The notes: generated by a model not told the origin, from the sequence alone. DNA of 64,000 bases from UBA2040 sp041674745 (GCA_041674745.1 JBAYVD010000002.1:1-64000), one strand, 5' to 3'; counted from the stretch's first letter, positions 19,309-28,144 are shown. Program-made: numbers and translations.

Positions 19309-20649
19309 TTATTCACGAACTTTTTTTATGAAGTCCTTTTTGAAGGATACATAAGTTCGATAATTGAATTTATATTTCACATAAATGGCTAAGGGGACAT
19401 TTAGCAAGACTAATCCAATTGCATTTGCATAGGCAACTCCAATTATTCCATAATCTGTTACCCAAACAATTGATAAAATGAAATTCACAATTGCAGCAAG
19501 GCATGTAAAAAGTATAACTAACTTTTCTCGACCAGTCATTGTGAGGCTGAGACCAACGGGGCCGGCGATAATCGAAGCTAAATATCCTAAAGATAAAATT
19601 ACTAATACAGGGAATGAATTTTTGAATTCTTCTCCAAATAAACTTAAAACGAACTTGCCGAATATTAGCAAAGCAAGGATGAAAATCGTTGTAGAAATCA
19701 GTCCAATTTTAGTGCTTTTCAAAATTAAAGCTTGAAATTCAATCTGATCCGAATTCTTGTAACTTTTTGCAATTTTAGGAGCAAGAACTTGATTGGTAGC
19801 GTTCAATCCAAACAGCACTAGAGCAGACAAACTTAAACATACGGAATAATAACCAACCAGCTTTGGTTCTAAGTAAATTCCAATAATAAAACTATTTAAT
19901 CTACCTAAAACAATATATAGGCCTGATAATGCCATAAGATAAAGTCCTGATTTTATCCAAGCTTTTATTTCAAATGACATTTTCACTTTTTTGATATGAA
20001 AAAAATCTGGCTTTTTAATTAACATTACAAATAATGCACTGAAAAATAACGCAACTGAAAGGCATAGAAAAAATATTGATAAATTTAATTTCTCACAAAA
20101 AATGTTGTAAATTATAGTCACTAATATTGATAATACAATAGGTATTATATTACTACTTAATTTTGACATAATAGTATAGCCTTCAGCCTGATATTGAACA
20201 GATAATATTTCGTGAAAAGATTTTAAATAGAAAAAAATTGAGGAAAAAATAAAGATTATTTTTAAGTTTTCTAATTCATCTAACATTTCAAAATTATTTG
20301 AAATGTTAATAATTATTATACCCATTATAAGATTGAGGAGTATTACAAGAAAGTGTGAAAATAAATAAAATCCTTTCTTTAAACCTGCGTTTTCTATTGC
20401 TCCAATTTCTCTTGAAGACAAGGTTGTCATACCCCAGGTAGTAATTATTGTAGAAATAGCATATATAGATTGTATAAAACTATAAATTCCAAAATCATTT
20501 TCACCCAAAATTCTGGCGAAAACAATTTGCTGGACAAACATTAAAATTAATCCAAAGCCGTTTAATAAAAATGACTTAAAAGGATCTGATTTTGCTATTT
20601 TTTTGAATTCATTAACACTTATTATGGTATTGTTTTTATAGAAATTCAT
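19309..20649 (-). CDS. wzx: Wzx-like polysaccharide flippase
   Basis: This 446-aa MATE/MOP-superfamily membrane protein with about 12-14 helices would flip undecaprenyl-linked repeat units. The N-terminal FLLNGFGLILMFVQQIVFARILGENDFGIY is the typical Polysacc_synt pattern of a first helix followed by A-R-x-L-G-x-x-x-F-G-x-Y. It is AT-rich. It is the first gene after a 770-bp spacer that contains a promoter and structured leader, so it likely heads its own long transcript. Confidence 0.9.
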   Translation of the reverse strand: MNFYKNNTIISVNEFKKIAKSDPFKSFLLNGFGLILMFVQQIVFARILGENDFGIYSFIQSIYAISTIITTWGMTTLSSREIGAIENAGLKKGFYLFSHFLVILLNLIMGIIIINISNNFEMLDELENLKIIFIFSSIFFYLKSFHEILSVQYQAEGYTIMSKLSSNIIPIVLSILVTIIYNIFCEKLNLSIFFLCLSVALFFSALFVMLIKKPDFFHIKKVKMSFEIKAWIKSGLYLMALSGLYIVLGRLNSFIIGIYLEPKLVGYYSVCLSLSALVLFGLNATNQVLAPKIAKSYKNSDQIEFQALILKSTKIGLISTTIFILALLIFGKFVLSLFGEEFKNSFPVLVILSLGYLASIIAGPVGLSLTMTGREKLVILFTCLAAIVNFILSIVWVTDYGIIGVAYANAIGLVLLNVPLAIYVKYKFNYRTYVSFKKDFIKKVRE

Positions 20650-20760
20650 TTATTTTTTTGTCAAAGTCGAGTTATTGGATAAAATAGATATAATCTGAAA
20701 TCTGTGTTAGTTCTTTATTAGTTTACACTTTTTTTTATTTTTTACAAATAATGTTTGCGG

Positions 20761-20917
20761 GAGATTGTAAAAAAACAATCTCTCACAGCTTCGCCCTTTC
20801 ACTCCCAATCCGGAAGCTAAAAAAGAAAACCAATTATTGTACGAAGGAGCAACATGGGAATAGGAATTTCCCACGAAGTAGCGTACGATTGTGTGTTTCT
20901 TTAGGGGCACAAATTTA
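20761..20917 (-). promoter_or_regulatory. Promoter and structured leader upstream of wzx (copy 1)
   Basis: Read on the minus strand, a TAAATTTG -7 box (20917-20910) is followed by ACAATCGTA (20892-20884). A 25-bp motif at 20807-20783 (GGGAGTGAAAGGGCGAAGCT plus flanks) comes next. Predicted stems are CAATCGTACG-like/CGTAC..ATTG, AGCTTC/GAAGCT around the motif, then GAGATTG/CAATCTC. A second copy with identical motif and nearly identical spacing lies at 26327-26480. The ORF overlapping this region is not a gene. Confidence 0.7.
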
Positions 20918-21421
20918 ACGCTAATTTTTTTGAAAATGCTTGGGAAAGGGGGGGGATTCCGGCAAACTGCAATTTCGCTTAATTTGGAAATTGGTTTTTT
21001 GAAACTATTTGGGTCGCCCCATGTCTTTTTAATGGATTGAAAAAGAAAGATTTGTGAAGTGAAATAGGAGGGTGGCAGTACTTGTTTGGTGTAAGAAAAA
21101 GGTTAGTGAATTTTTTTAACAAATGTGTGTGTTTTTTTTCTTTCTTGGGTGGGTGGATGATTTATTAGGGTGAGATTTTGGTTTTTTGGACTTTAGGATG
21201 TTAGGACGTTCGGTTTGAATTTTGTTTCTTCAGGTTGCCATTCACGCATTCATTTAAATTGAAGGGCCGCATTAGCCTTTTGCTTTAGGCTGTTGGCTCA
21301 AGGCTTTAGGCGGTTTATTTGAGCTTTTCTGACAAGTTTGAAATTTGGGTTTTTAATCAAATTGTAAAATATGCCTAGAATAAGCCTATAGCCTTCAGCT
21401 TAAAGCCTACAGCTTTCCAAA
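20918..21421. other. Spacer with short repeat words, no gene
   Basis: There is no gene-like ORF. From about 21180 it holds TTAGGATGTTAGGA-type words, and from 21265 to 21420 AGCCTTTTGCTTTAGGC / AGCCTACAGC-type words running into the stop codon of the next gene. Confidence 0.6.
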
Positions 21422-22462
21422 TTATTTCTTCTCCTGATAGATCCGTTCGATGATGTCGACTACTTTCATGCCTTCTAGGGCGTTGGTGGTAATGGAATCT
21501 TCTCCGCGGATGACGTTGACGATGTTTTCGTAGATGTAATGGTGGTTGGCAGCCGAACCTTTGTAGGGGCCGTAATCATTCGGTGGATTGCTGGCCGCTA
21601 GGGTGGGCATTTCGTAGTTTTCGATGTGGCAATATTCCACTTCGTTCATGTACTGTCCGCCTACTTTGATGGAACCTTTTTCCGCAATCACGGTGATGGA
21701 GCTTTCTAAGTTTTTGTCCCAAACGGATGTCGAATAATTCAAAGTGCCCATTCCGCCGTTGACGAAATCGAAATTCACGAAACCGGAATCTTCAAAATCT
21801 GTCGTGTTGGCGTGGTTAAAATCGGCAAAGTTGGCTTTGATGTTGGAAATGTCGCCAAAATACCAGTACATCAAATCGATGAAATGTGAGAATTGCGTGA
21901 AGAGTGTACCGCCATCCAATTCTTTCGTTCCGTGCCAGGTGCTGGGTTTTCCTGTCTTGGGATCCGGTTTGTAATACCGATCGTCGCGGTTCCAGTAGCA
22001 ATTGATTTGCACCATGTAAATTTTGCCCAAGGTGTTGGCTTCCAGCAATTCTTTCAACCACACGGATGGTGGAGAATAGCGGTTTTGCATCACACAGAAA
22101 ATCTGTTTGTGGTTTTGCAAGGCTTTGAAAATAACCCGTTCGCAGCCGGCTTTGGTCAAGGCCATTGGTTTTTCAATCACCACGTGGTGGTTTTTCTCTA
22201 AGATTTTCAAGGCTTGTGTTTCATGCAAACCATTCGGTGTGGCAATGGCTACGACATCAATTTCCAAGTTGGCGTTGAGCAATTGGTCGATGTCGTTGAA
22301 AAAGGGTACATCGCCGAAAGGTTCCAATACCAATTTGTCTTTGTCTTGGGCATCGCACAAAGCAACTAATTCTGTGTCGGCATTTCCAACGATCATGCTA
22401 GCGTGTCGTTTTCCGATGTGTCCGCAACCGATTACGGCGAATTTTATGGGTTTTTTGGTCAT
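21422..22462 (-). CDS. Gfo/Idh/MocA oxidoreductase (WlbA/WbpB-like)
   Basis: This 346-aa NAD-dependent dehydrogenase has an N-terminal Rossmann motif FAVIGCGHIGKRHASM at 9-24 and the family EKPMALTKAG motif near 97. Its C-terminal beta-sheet domain includes ELDGGTLFTQFSHFIDLM near 180. In the WbpB/WlbA pathway such enzymes oxidise C3 of UDP-GlcNAcA before amination. That role fits the upstream dehydrogenase, but no WbpE aminotransferase or WbpD acetyltransferase is in the window, so the step is uncertain. Confidence 0.85.
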   Translation of the reverse strand: MTKKPIKFAVIGCGHIGKRHASMIVGNADTELVALCDAQDKDKLVLEPFGDVPFFNDIDQLLNANLEIDVVAIATPNGLHETQALKILEKNHHVVIEKPMALTKAGCERVIFKALQNHKQIFCVMQNRYSPPSVWLKELLEANTLGKIYMVQINCYWNRDDRYYKPDPKTGKPSTWHGTKELDGGTLFTQFSHFIDLMYWYFGDISNIKANFADFNHANTTDFEDSGFVNFDFVNGGMGTLNYSTSVWDKNLESSITVIAEKGSIKVGGQYMNEVEYCHIENYEMPTLAASNPPNDYGPYKGSAANHHYIYENIVNVIRGEDSITTNALEGMKVVDIIERIYQEKK

Positions 22463-22495
22463 TTGTTTTTTATTTGGGGCAAGTGGGTGTTTATT

Positions 22496-23011
22496 TTAAC
22501 CGCGGAGTGCGCAAAGAAGGCGCAGAGGTCGCAGAGTTTTTTTTTATTTGGGATTTGAAGTCAAATCTTGCTGCGCTCGCTTTGACATTTGAAGTTCGCG
22601 GGCTCACATTTGAAGTTCGCAGGCTCACATTTGTTTTGCCACAGATTACGCAGATTTAATGGATTTATTTGTTCGCTGGCTCACATTTGAAGTTCGCAAG
22701 CTCACATTTGAAGTTCGCAAGCTCACATTTGTTTTGCCGCAGATTTAATGATTTTTTTTTGTTCGCGGGCTCACATTTTTTTGATTGTAGGCTCAGAATG
22801 ATTATCCCTCCTAGAGGAGGGGCAGGGGAGGTGTGCACTGTAAATTAGCATAGAACAAGACTTTCATTTCTTTAAAAAAAGTGCCAAACAAAAATTGTTT
22901 CTTTTGCTTTTGAAACTTAGTTTTGGCTTTGCGTTTTCAACCCAATTGAAAGATAAGCCTAGCTTTAGTCTTTAGCTTACCGCCTTTAGCCTAAAGCTAA
23001 AAGCCTACTGC
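22496..23011. repeat. Mixed interspersed repeat island
   Basis: In order: an AACCGCGGAGTGCGCAAAGA word (22498), the GAAGTCAAATCTTGC module (22558-22600), six GTTCGCnnGCTCACATTT words (22595-22780), a REP-like palindrome CCTCCTAGAGGAGG with its GGCAGGGGAGGTG tail (22807-22835), and AGCCTAAAGCTAAAAGCC words (22955-23008). No gene is present. Confidence 0.8.
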
Positions 23012-23692
23012 CTAAATCATCGCTCCATTCAAATTAATTTCCGTTCCGTTGATGTATTCCGTGTTGCGGAGGTATTCTACCGTGTTGAAAATATCTTGAG
23101 GTGTGCAGAGTTCGTGGGTTGGGATTCTTTTTTTGATTTCGTCCAAATACGATCCGGGCACTTGACTGATCATGCCGAGTTCGGAATAGCCCAAGTTGAT
23201 GTTGTTGATCGTGATGCCTTTGGCCGCGTTTTCTATCGCGATGGATTTACTCATGCCCGTCAACGCTGCTTTGGAAGCTGCGTAGGCGCTGATGCCAGGC
23301 GAGGGGATTTGTGCGACCACCGATCCAAAATTGATGATACGTCCAAAATTTTGTTCCCGCATCAAGGGCAACAAGGTATGAATCAAGTGAAAGGTCCCGA
23401 TGAGATTGACATCAATGACTTCTTTCCATTTGGCTAGATCCGCTTTGTGTGCGAAAGAATTGTAATTGATGCCTGCACAGTTGATCAGCGTGATATTCGC
23501 AACCTCCAATTCCTTGAACCAACTGGCAACAGCCTGTGCATCGGTGATATCGACATGATACACTTTTGCCGCTGGAGACGTGCTCACCATGCCCGTTTGA
23601 TTGAACAGTCCAATAACAGGAACGTCCAATTGTCGGTACGTTTCGAAGAGGTAGTTTCCAATTCCTTTGGAGGCGCCGGAGATGATGATCAT
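23012..23692 (-). CDS. Short-chain dehydrogenase/reductase
   Basis: This 226-aa classical SDR has cofactor motif SGASKGIG at residues 5-12, NCAGINYNS near 72 and catalytic SVVAQIPSPGISAYAASKAAL near 122-142 (Ser, Tyr, Lys). It probably reduces or oxidises a sugar-nucleotide intermediate. It lies between the UDP-sugar dehydrogenase and the Gfo/Idh gene on the same strand, but repeat-filled spacers of 360 and 550 bp separate it from both. Confidence 0.85.
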   Translation of the reverse strand: MIIISGASKGIGNYLFETYRQLDVPVIGLFNQTGMVSTSPAAKVYHVDITDAQAVASWFKELEVANITLINCAGINYNSFAHKADLAKWKEVIDVNLIGTFHLIHTLLPLMREQNFGRIINFGSVVAQIPSPGISAYAASKAALTGMSKSIAIENAAKGITINNINLGYSELGMISQVPGSYLDEIKKRIPTHELCTPQDIFNTVEYLRNTEYINGTEINLNGAMI

Positions 23693-24052
23693 GTTGTTTT
23701 TGGGGCTAGAGTTTTTTTATTTGGGATTTGAAGTCAAATCTTGCTTCGCTCGCTTTGACATTTGAAGTTCGCGGGCTCACATTTTATTTGTTCGCGGGCT
23801 CACGTTTTTTTTGTTCGCAGGCTCACATTTTTTTAAATGTAGCCTCAGTATGATTATCCCTCCTTGAGGAGGGGCAGGGGAGGTGTCTCTTGTAATTGGC
23901 AGAAAAAACTGCATTTGTTTCTTTTAAAAATGATGTTGTATGATTCGTTTGGGAATATTTTGAATTTTAAGTTTGGTTTTGGCTTTGAGTTTTCACCTCC
24001 CCTGACCCCTCCTCAAGGAGGGAGAAGTTCAAATTCAATTTAAAAATAATGC
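23693..24052. repeat. Repeat island with REP doublet
   Basis: It contains the GAAGTCAAATCTTGC module (23728-23770), three GTTCGCnnGCTCAC words (23767-23828), and a pair of REP-like sequences in opposite orientation. CCTCCTTGAGGAGGGGC-AGG at 23859-23885 and its near-exact inverse at 23994-24021 are separated by about 108 bp. Downstream of the REP, sequence similar to 22830-22950 is shared. No gene is seen. Confidence 0.8.
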
Positions 24053-25333
24053 TTACAGCTTCCCGTCCGCAATCGTATTCTGGATCGTTCCTTTCACATC
24101 GTACAGCACACTATTTTCGTTCAAGAGTGCATCGTACTTCAATTCGCTGAATTCTTTGTGGGCTACGCCTAAAACGATTGCATCGAATTTTTCCGTTGGG
24201 ATTTTGTTGAGAATGTCCAATTTGTATTCGTGGGTCACTTCCGCTGGATCGGCCCAAGGATCGTAAGTCGTTACTTCGATTCCGTAGCCTTTCAAAGCGT
24301 GAATCACGTCTACCACTTTCGTGTTGCGCACATCCGGGCAATTTTCTTTGAAGGTAATGCCGAGCATCAGCAGTTTGGCGTTCAAAACAGGGATTCCTTT
24401 CTTGATCATCAATTTCACCACTTGCGAAGCCACGTATTCGCCCATGCCATCGTTCATGCGGCGACCCGCCAAAATAATTTCTGGGTGATAGCCGTGTTCA
24501 ATAGCTTTTTGCGCCAAATAGTAAGGATCGACGCCTATGCAATGTCCTCCGACCAAACCAGGTTTGAACGGCAAGAAATTCCATTTGGTACCGGCTGCTT
24601 CCAAAACCGCGTGGGTATCGATGTCCAACACATTGAAGATTTTCGCCAATTCGTTGACGAAAGCAATGTTGATATCCCGTTGTGAGTTTTCAATTACTTT
24701 GGCCGCTTCTGCCACACGAATGCTAGGAGCCAAGTGCGTTCCAGCAATAATGACGCTTTTGTACAAGTCATCTACTACTTTGCCAATTTCAGGGTTGGAA
24801 CCCGAAGTCACTTTGAGTATTTTTTCTACGGTGTGTTCTTTGTCGCCTGGATTGATTCTTTCAGGAGAATAACCCGCAAAGAAGTCCACATTGAACACCA
24901 AACCACTCGTTTTTTCCAAAACCGGAATGCATTCTTCTTCCGTTGCACCGGGATAGACCGTGGATTCGTAAATCACGATGTCTCCTTTTTTCAATACTTT
25001 CCCAACCGTTTCGGAAGCTTTGTAAAGCGGTGTCAAATCGGGTTTGTTGTGTTTGTCAACAGGGGTAGGCACCGTAACGATGTAGATGTTGGAATCTTGG
25101 ATATCGTTCAAATTGGTAGAGCACCACAAACCATTTTCAGCCGAGTTGTCGTTTTTCAAGACACTTTTCAATAATTCATCGGATACTTCCAAGGTGGAAT
25201 CGTGCCCTTCGCGTAACTCTTTCACACGAGCCTGGTTGATATCGAATCCTACGGTAGCATATTTGGTTGCCAACAAACGAGTTAAGGGCAAGCCAACATA
25301 GCCAAGACCGATTACACTAATTTTGTGCTTCAT
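24053..25333 (-). CDS. UDP-N-acetyl-hexosamine 6-dehydrogenase (TviB/WbpO-like)
   Basis: This 426-aa nucleotide sugar dehydrogenase oxidises UDP-GlcNAc or UDP-GalNAc to the uronic acid in two NAD steps. Visible are VIGLGYVGLPLTR at 6-18, the central domain and the catalytic cysteine motif GGHCIGVDPYYLAQKA near 265. The C-terminal domain has FKENCPDVRNTKVVD near 335. The ATG at 25333 overlaps the upstream epimerase stop as ATGA; the longer TTG start is less likely. The pairing with a WbpP/TviC-like epimerase points to UDP-GalNAcA or UDP-GlcNAcA. Confidence 0.9.
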   Translation of the reverse strand: MKHKISVIGLGYVGLPLTRLLATKYATVGFDINQARVKELREGHDSTLEVSDELLKSVLKNDNSAENGLWCSTNLNDIQDSNIYIVTVPTPVDKHNKPDLTPLYKASETVGKVLKKGDIVIYESTVYPGATEEECIPVLEKTSGLVFNVDFFAGYSPERINPGDKEHTVEKILKVTSGSNPEIGKVVDDLYKSVIIAGTHLAPSIRVAEAAKVIENSQRDINIAFVNELAKIFNVLDIDTHAVLEAAGTKWNFLPFKPGLVGGHCIGVDPYYLAQKAIEHGYHPEIILAGRRMNDGMGEYVASQVVKLMIKKGIPVLNAKLLMLGITFKENCPDVRNTKVVDVIHALKGYGIEVTTYDPWADPAEVTHEYKLDILNKIPTEKFDAIVLGVAHKEFSELKYDALLNENSVLYDVKGTIQNTIADGKL

Positions 25334-26316
25334 ACTTTTTGATTTTCGTTCCAATACCAAACCATGGCTTCTTTTAAACCTTCGTTGAGTTGGTGACTGG
25401 GATTATAGTTTAATAATTTTTTTGCTTTTTCTATACTGGCCAAGGAGTGGGGAATGTCTCCCGCTCGATTGGGTCCATGAATGATTGGGATCTGACGAAT
25501 TTTCTCATCGTATTCACCCAAATGTTCTTTCAATAATTCGGTCAATTCCAACAAAGTGGTTCGATCGCCAACTGCGGTATTGAACACTTGTCCAAGGGCT
25601 TCTTTGTTTTCCGTCGTTGCCGCCAAGTGAATCATTTGGATCACATTGTCGATGTAGGTGAAATCTCTAGAGAAACTTCCATCTCCATTGATCATGGGGG
25701 ATTCGTGTTTCAAGAGTAAATCCACAAATTTCGGGATCACGGCAGCATACGCTCCATTCGGAGATTGGTGTTTTCCGTATACGTTGAAATAGCGTAGACC
25801 AATGGTTTCTAAATTGTAATTTTTAGCAAATACCTCAGCATACAATTCATTCACTCGTTTGGTAACTGCATACGGTGAAAGAGGATTTCCAATGATTCCT
25901 TCTTCTTTGGGTTGATGGGTAGAATCTCCATAGGTAGAAGAGCTGGATGCGTAGACAAATCGATCGACTTCAGCATCTCTGGCTGCCACCAACATATTTA
26001 AAAATCCCGTAATATTTACTTCATTCGTTGCAATGGGATCTTCCAATGATCGAGGAACAGAGCCCAAGGCAGCTTGATGCAAAACAATATCTACCCCCAT
26101 ACACGCTTCGTTGCAAGTCGCCAAATCGCGGATATCGCCTTGTATGAATTTGAATTGTGGGTTTTCCAGGGAAGCTGTCAAGTTGTGCAGGAATCCGGTG
26201 GAAAGGTTATCCAACCCAATTACTTCGTTGTTGTGCAAGAGCAAATCTTCCACCAAGTTGCTGCCGATAAAACCAGCGGCACCCGTAACGAGAATTTTTT
26301 TGTTTTGGATTTTCAT
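25330..26316 (-). CDS. NAD-dependent UDP-HexNAc(A) 4-epimerase (TviC/WbpP-like)
   Basis: This 328-aa extended SDR has GAAGFIGSNLVEDLL near 12-26, VDIVLHQAALGSVPRS near 75-90, an ASSSSTYGD serine near 122 and catalytic SPYAVTKRVNELY near 147. The SVPRSLEDP stretch is typical of WbpP/TviC-type UDP-GlcNAc(A) 4-epimerases. It is the first gene after a promoter and leader that repeats the one before wzx, so it likely heads the nucleotide-sugar transcript. Confidence 0.9.
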   Translation of the reverse strand: MKIQNKKILVTGAAGFIGSNLVEDLLLHNNEVIGLDNLSTGFLHNLTASLENPQFKFIQGDIRDLATCNEACMGVDIVLHQAALGSVPRSLEDPIATNEVNITGFLNMLVAARDAEVDRFVYASSSSTYGDSTHQPKEEGIIGNPLSPYAVTKRVNELYAEVFAKNYNLETIGLRYFNVYGKHQSPNGAYAAVIPKFVDLLLKHESPMINGDGSFSRDFTYIDNVIQMIHLAATTENKEALGQVFNTAVGDRTTLLELTELLKEHLGEYDEKIRQIPIIHGPNRAGDIPHSLASIEKAKKLLNYNPSHQLNEGLKEAMVWYWNENQKV

Positions 26317-26326
26317 GGAATTAATT

Positions 26327-26480
26327 TGTGATCATTTTTGTTTACATCACAGCTTCGCCCTTTCACTCCCAGGTTGGGCAGCTAACTGATTTTCGGAAAG
26401 ATACTAATCGAAACGGAATAAACCATATCCTACGTGGCTCGCTTACGATTGTTCTCAATATATTTCGAAGTGCAAATTTA
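26327..26480 (-). promoter_or_regulatory. Promoter and structured leader upstream of the 4-epimerase (copy 2)
   Basis: On the minus strand a TAAATTTG box (26480-26473) is followed by ACAATCGTA (26452-26444) and the same 25-bp motif at 26371-26347. Box-to-motif distance is 102 nt here and 103 nt in copy 1. Predicted stems are AATCG/CGATT, AGCT-GCCC/GGGC-GA-AGCT around the motif, and TGTGAT/ATCACA. The sequence between motifs differs from copy 1 while the layout is kept. Confidence 0.7.
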
Positions 26481-27149
26481 CGATTCTTCTCGTCAAAAAA
26501 GGTCGCAAAAGTCAAATTTTAATGGGGTAAATTGTGTTTTCCCTTGTTTTTTGACTTAAGGACTTTAGGATGTTAAGATTTTAAGACTTTAGGATTTTAA
26601 GATGGTAGGAATTTAGGAAGGCTGAAGGCTTTTGGCTTTAGGCTAAAGGCGGTAAGCTAAAGGCTAAATCCAGGCATCTGTTTGCAATTCGATTAAATAC
26701 CTAAATTTCAAACTTGTCAATAAAATTTAAACAGAACGCCTAAAGCCTTCAGCTAACAGCTTAAAGCCAACAGCCTAAAGCCAAATGCAGAAATAACAAC
26801 TTATAAAACAAACCCAAACAAACCGCCAACAGCCTAAAGCCTACAGCCAAAAGCCTTTAGCATCTAAAAATCCTATAGTCCTGAGTCCTATAGTCCTGAG
26901 TACTATAGTCCTGAATCCTAAAGTCCTAAGATCCCACCAAAAAAAAGTTCCCGTTCAATCCCCCAATCCAACCGAATAATCAATGAATCCTACCTCGTTA
27001 ACATTTCTTCACGGGTCAAGATAAAAGTGGCTAGAATGCGGCGTTGGTTTTGTAGTACGCTTTTAAACCGTCCTAGAATAAGATGTCGGGAGTCTAGAAG
27101 CAAAGTGCGGAAGGCTAGCATCGAGTGAAGGGACACAATATACAATATC
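26481..27149. repeat. Dense AGCCTAAAGCC and TTAGGA word repeats
   Basis: About 26560-26620 carries TTTAGGATGTTAAGA-type words. About 26620-26870 carries at least ten GGCTTTAGGCTAAAGGCGG / AGCCTAAAGCCTACAGCC words in both orientations. About 26870-26935 carries TCCTATAGTCCTGAG words. From 26940 to 27149 the sequence is unique and should hold the promoter of the next gene, but I see no clear TAnnTTTG box there. Confidence 0.75.
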
Positions 27150-27854
27150 ATGAACAAAAATGTGAAAAACAAAATGGCCATGTACAAGTCGTTGAAGACT
27201 GTACTGATCGCCAACCAACCAATTTGGTCTTCGTTGACCGCATTTGGTAGCGCTGTGCAATCCTTTACGCAACGTTTGGATGCCTTGGAACAAAGTGGTT
27301 ATGAGCAGAACCTTGCTCTCGTCGGCGTGAGTGCCGCGAAAGAAGCCAAGAAAGCCATCGTTTTAGAAAAGGCTTTCGCTATCAGCAGCGCGCTCTCCGC
27401 ATTCGCAGTGGTGACCAACAATGTGGAACTGATTAGTCACATGAAAATTGCCAAGTCCAAGCTCGAAGTAGCCTCAAGGTCCAACGTTTTGGTCTTAGTA
27501 GATCGCATCATTGCACGCGCAACCGACTACGTCGGACAATTGGATGCATACGGTGTTGATCAAGCCAGCATAGATGAATTATTGATTTTGCGTGCGGAAC
27601 TGAATGTACAGATGAATGCCCCACGCAATGCGATCATCGAGCGAAAAGGCAAAACGCAACGCATACAAACCTTGACAAGCGAAATTGACGCCATCATCAG
27701 GCTTCAATTGGACAAACTGGTCGTAGTATTGAAAAATGACTTCCCTGATTTCTACATGAATTACACCGATGCTCGAATCATCATTGAAAGTCACCATCGT
27801 ACAACCGACAGTCAAGGAAATACAGGCAGCCCGCCTCCTTCGTTGAATCCATAG
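27150..27854 (+). CDS. Orphan alpha-helical protein, unknown function
   Basis: This 234-aa protein is predicted to be almost all helical: alternating helices rich in Ala, Leu, Val and Lys run from 5 to about 215. It has no signal peptide or transmembrane segment. The C-terminal tail (TTDSQGNTGSPPPSLNP) looks disordered. From memory it resembles a multi-copy Bacteroidota family of unknown role in which the helical domain often precedes a carboxypeptidase-regulatory-like domain; here that domain is absent. It is the only plus-strand gene inside the polysaccharide region and ends in a strong terminator. Confidence 0.75.
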   Translation: MNKNVKNKMAMYKSLKTVLIANQPIWSSLTAFGSAVQSFTQRLDALEQSGYEQNLALVGVSAAKEAKKAIVLEKAFAISSALSAFAVVTNNVELISHMKIAKSKLEVASRSNVLVLVDRIIARATDYVGQLDAYGVDQASIDELLILRAELNVQMNAPRNAIIERKGKTQRIQTLTSEIDAIIRLQLDKLVVVLKNDFPDFYMNYTDARIIIESHHRTTDSQGNTGSPPPSLNP

Positions 27855-27861
27855 TCAAACA

Positions 27862-27892
27862 AATCCCTCAATTTCGGTTGAGGGATTTTTTG
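27862..27892 (+). terminator. Rho-independent terminator
   Basis: AATCCCTCAA (27862-27871) and TTGAGGGATT (27878-27887) make a perfect 10-bp stem with a 6-nt loop followed by a T run, 8 nt after the stop of the orphan helical gene. Confidence 0.9.
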
Positions 27893-28144
27893 TTTTTGGA
27901 TTTTAAGACTATAGGATTTTAGGACTACAGGACTACAGGACTGCAGGATTCAGGAGTAGCGTCCCCCTCATTGAGGAGAGGTCAGGGGAGGTGTGCTCTG
28001 CAATTCAGAAGAGAACCCTACTCTCCTTTCTTTCTGGAATCTATGTTCTAAAGTCTAATGTCTAAAGTCTGATGTCTAATGTCTAAAGTCTGATGTCTAA
28101 AGTCTGATATCTAATGTCTATTCTGACATACAAACCCCAACTCC
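27893..28144. repeat. TTAGGACT, REP-like and TCTAAAGTC word repeats
   Basis: It holds TTAGGACTACAGGACT words (27895-27950), a REP-like CCTCATTGAGGAG with GGTCAGGGGAGGTG tail (27963-27995), and a run of CTAATGTCTAAAGTCTGATG words (28045-28120). No gene is present. Confidence 0.75.

Noticed and set aside
20707..20910. 67-aa minus ORF before wzx
   Set aside because: It overlaps the structured leader. The second leader copy has no corresponding ORF, so conservation is in the nucleic acid.
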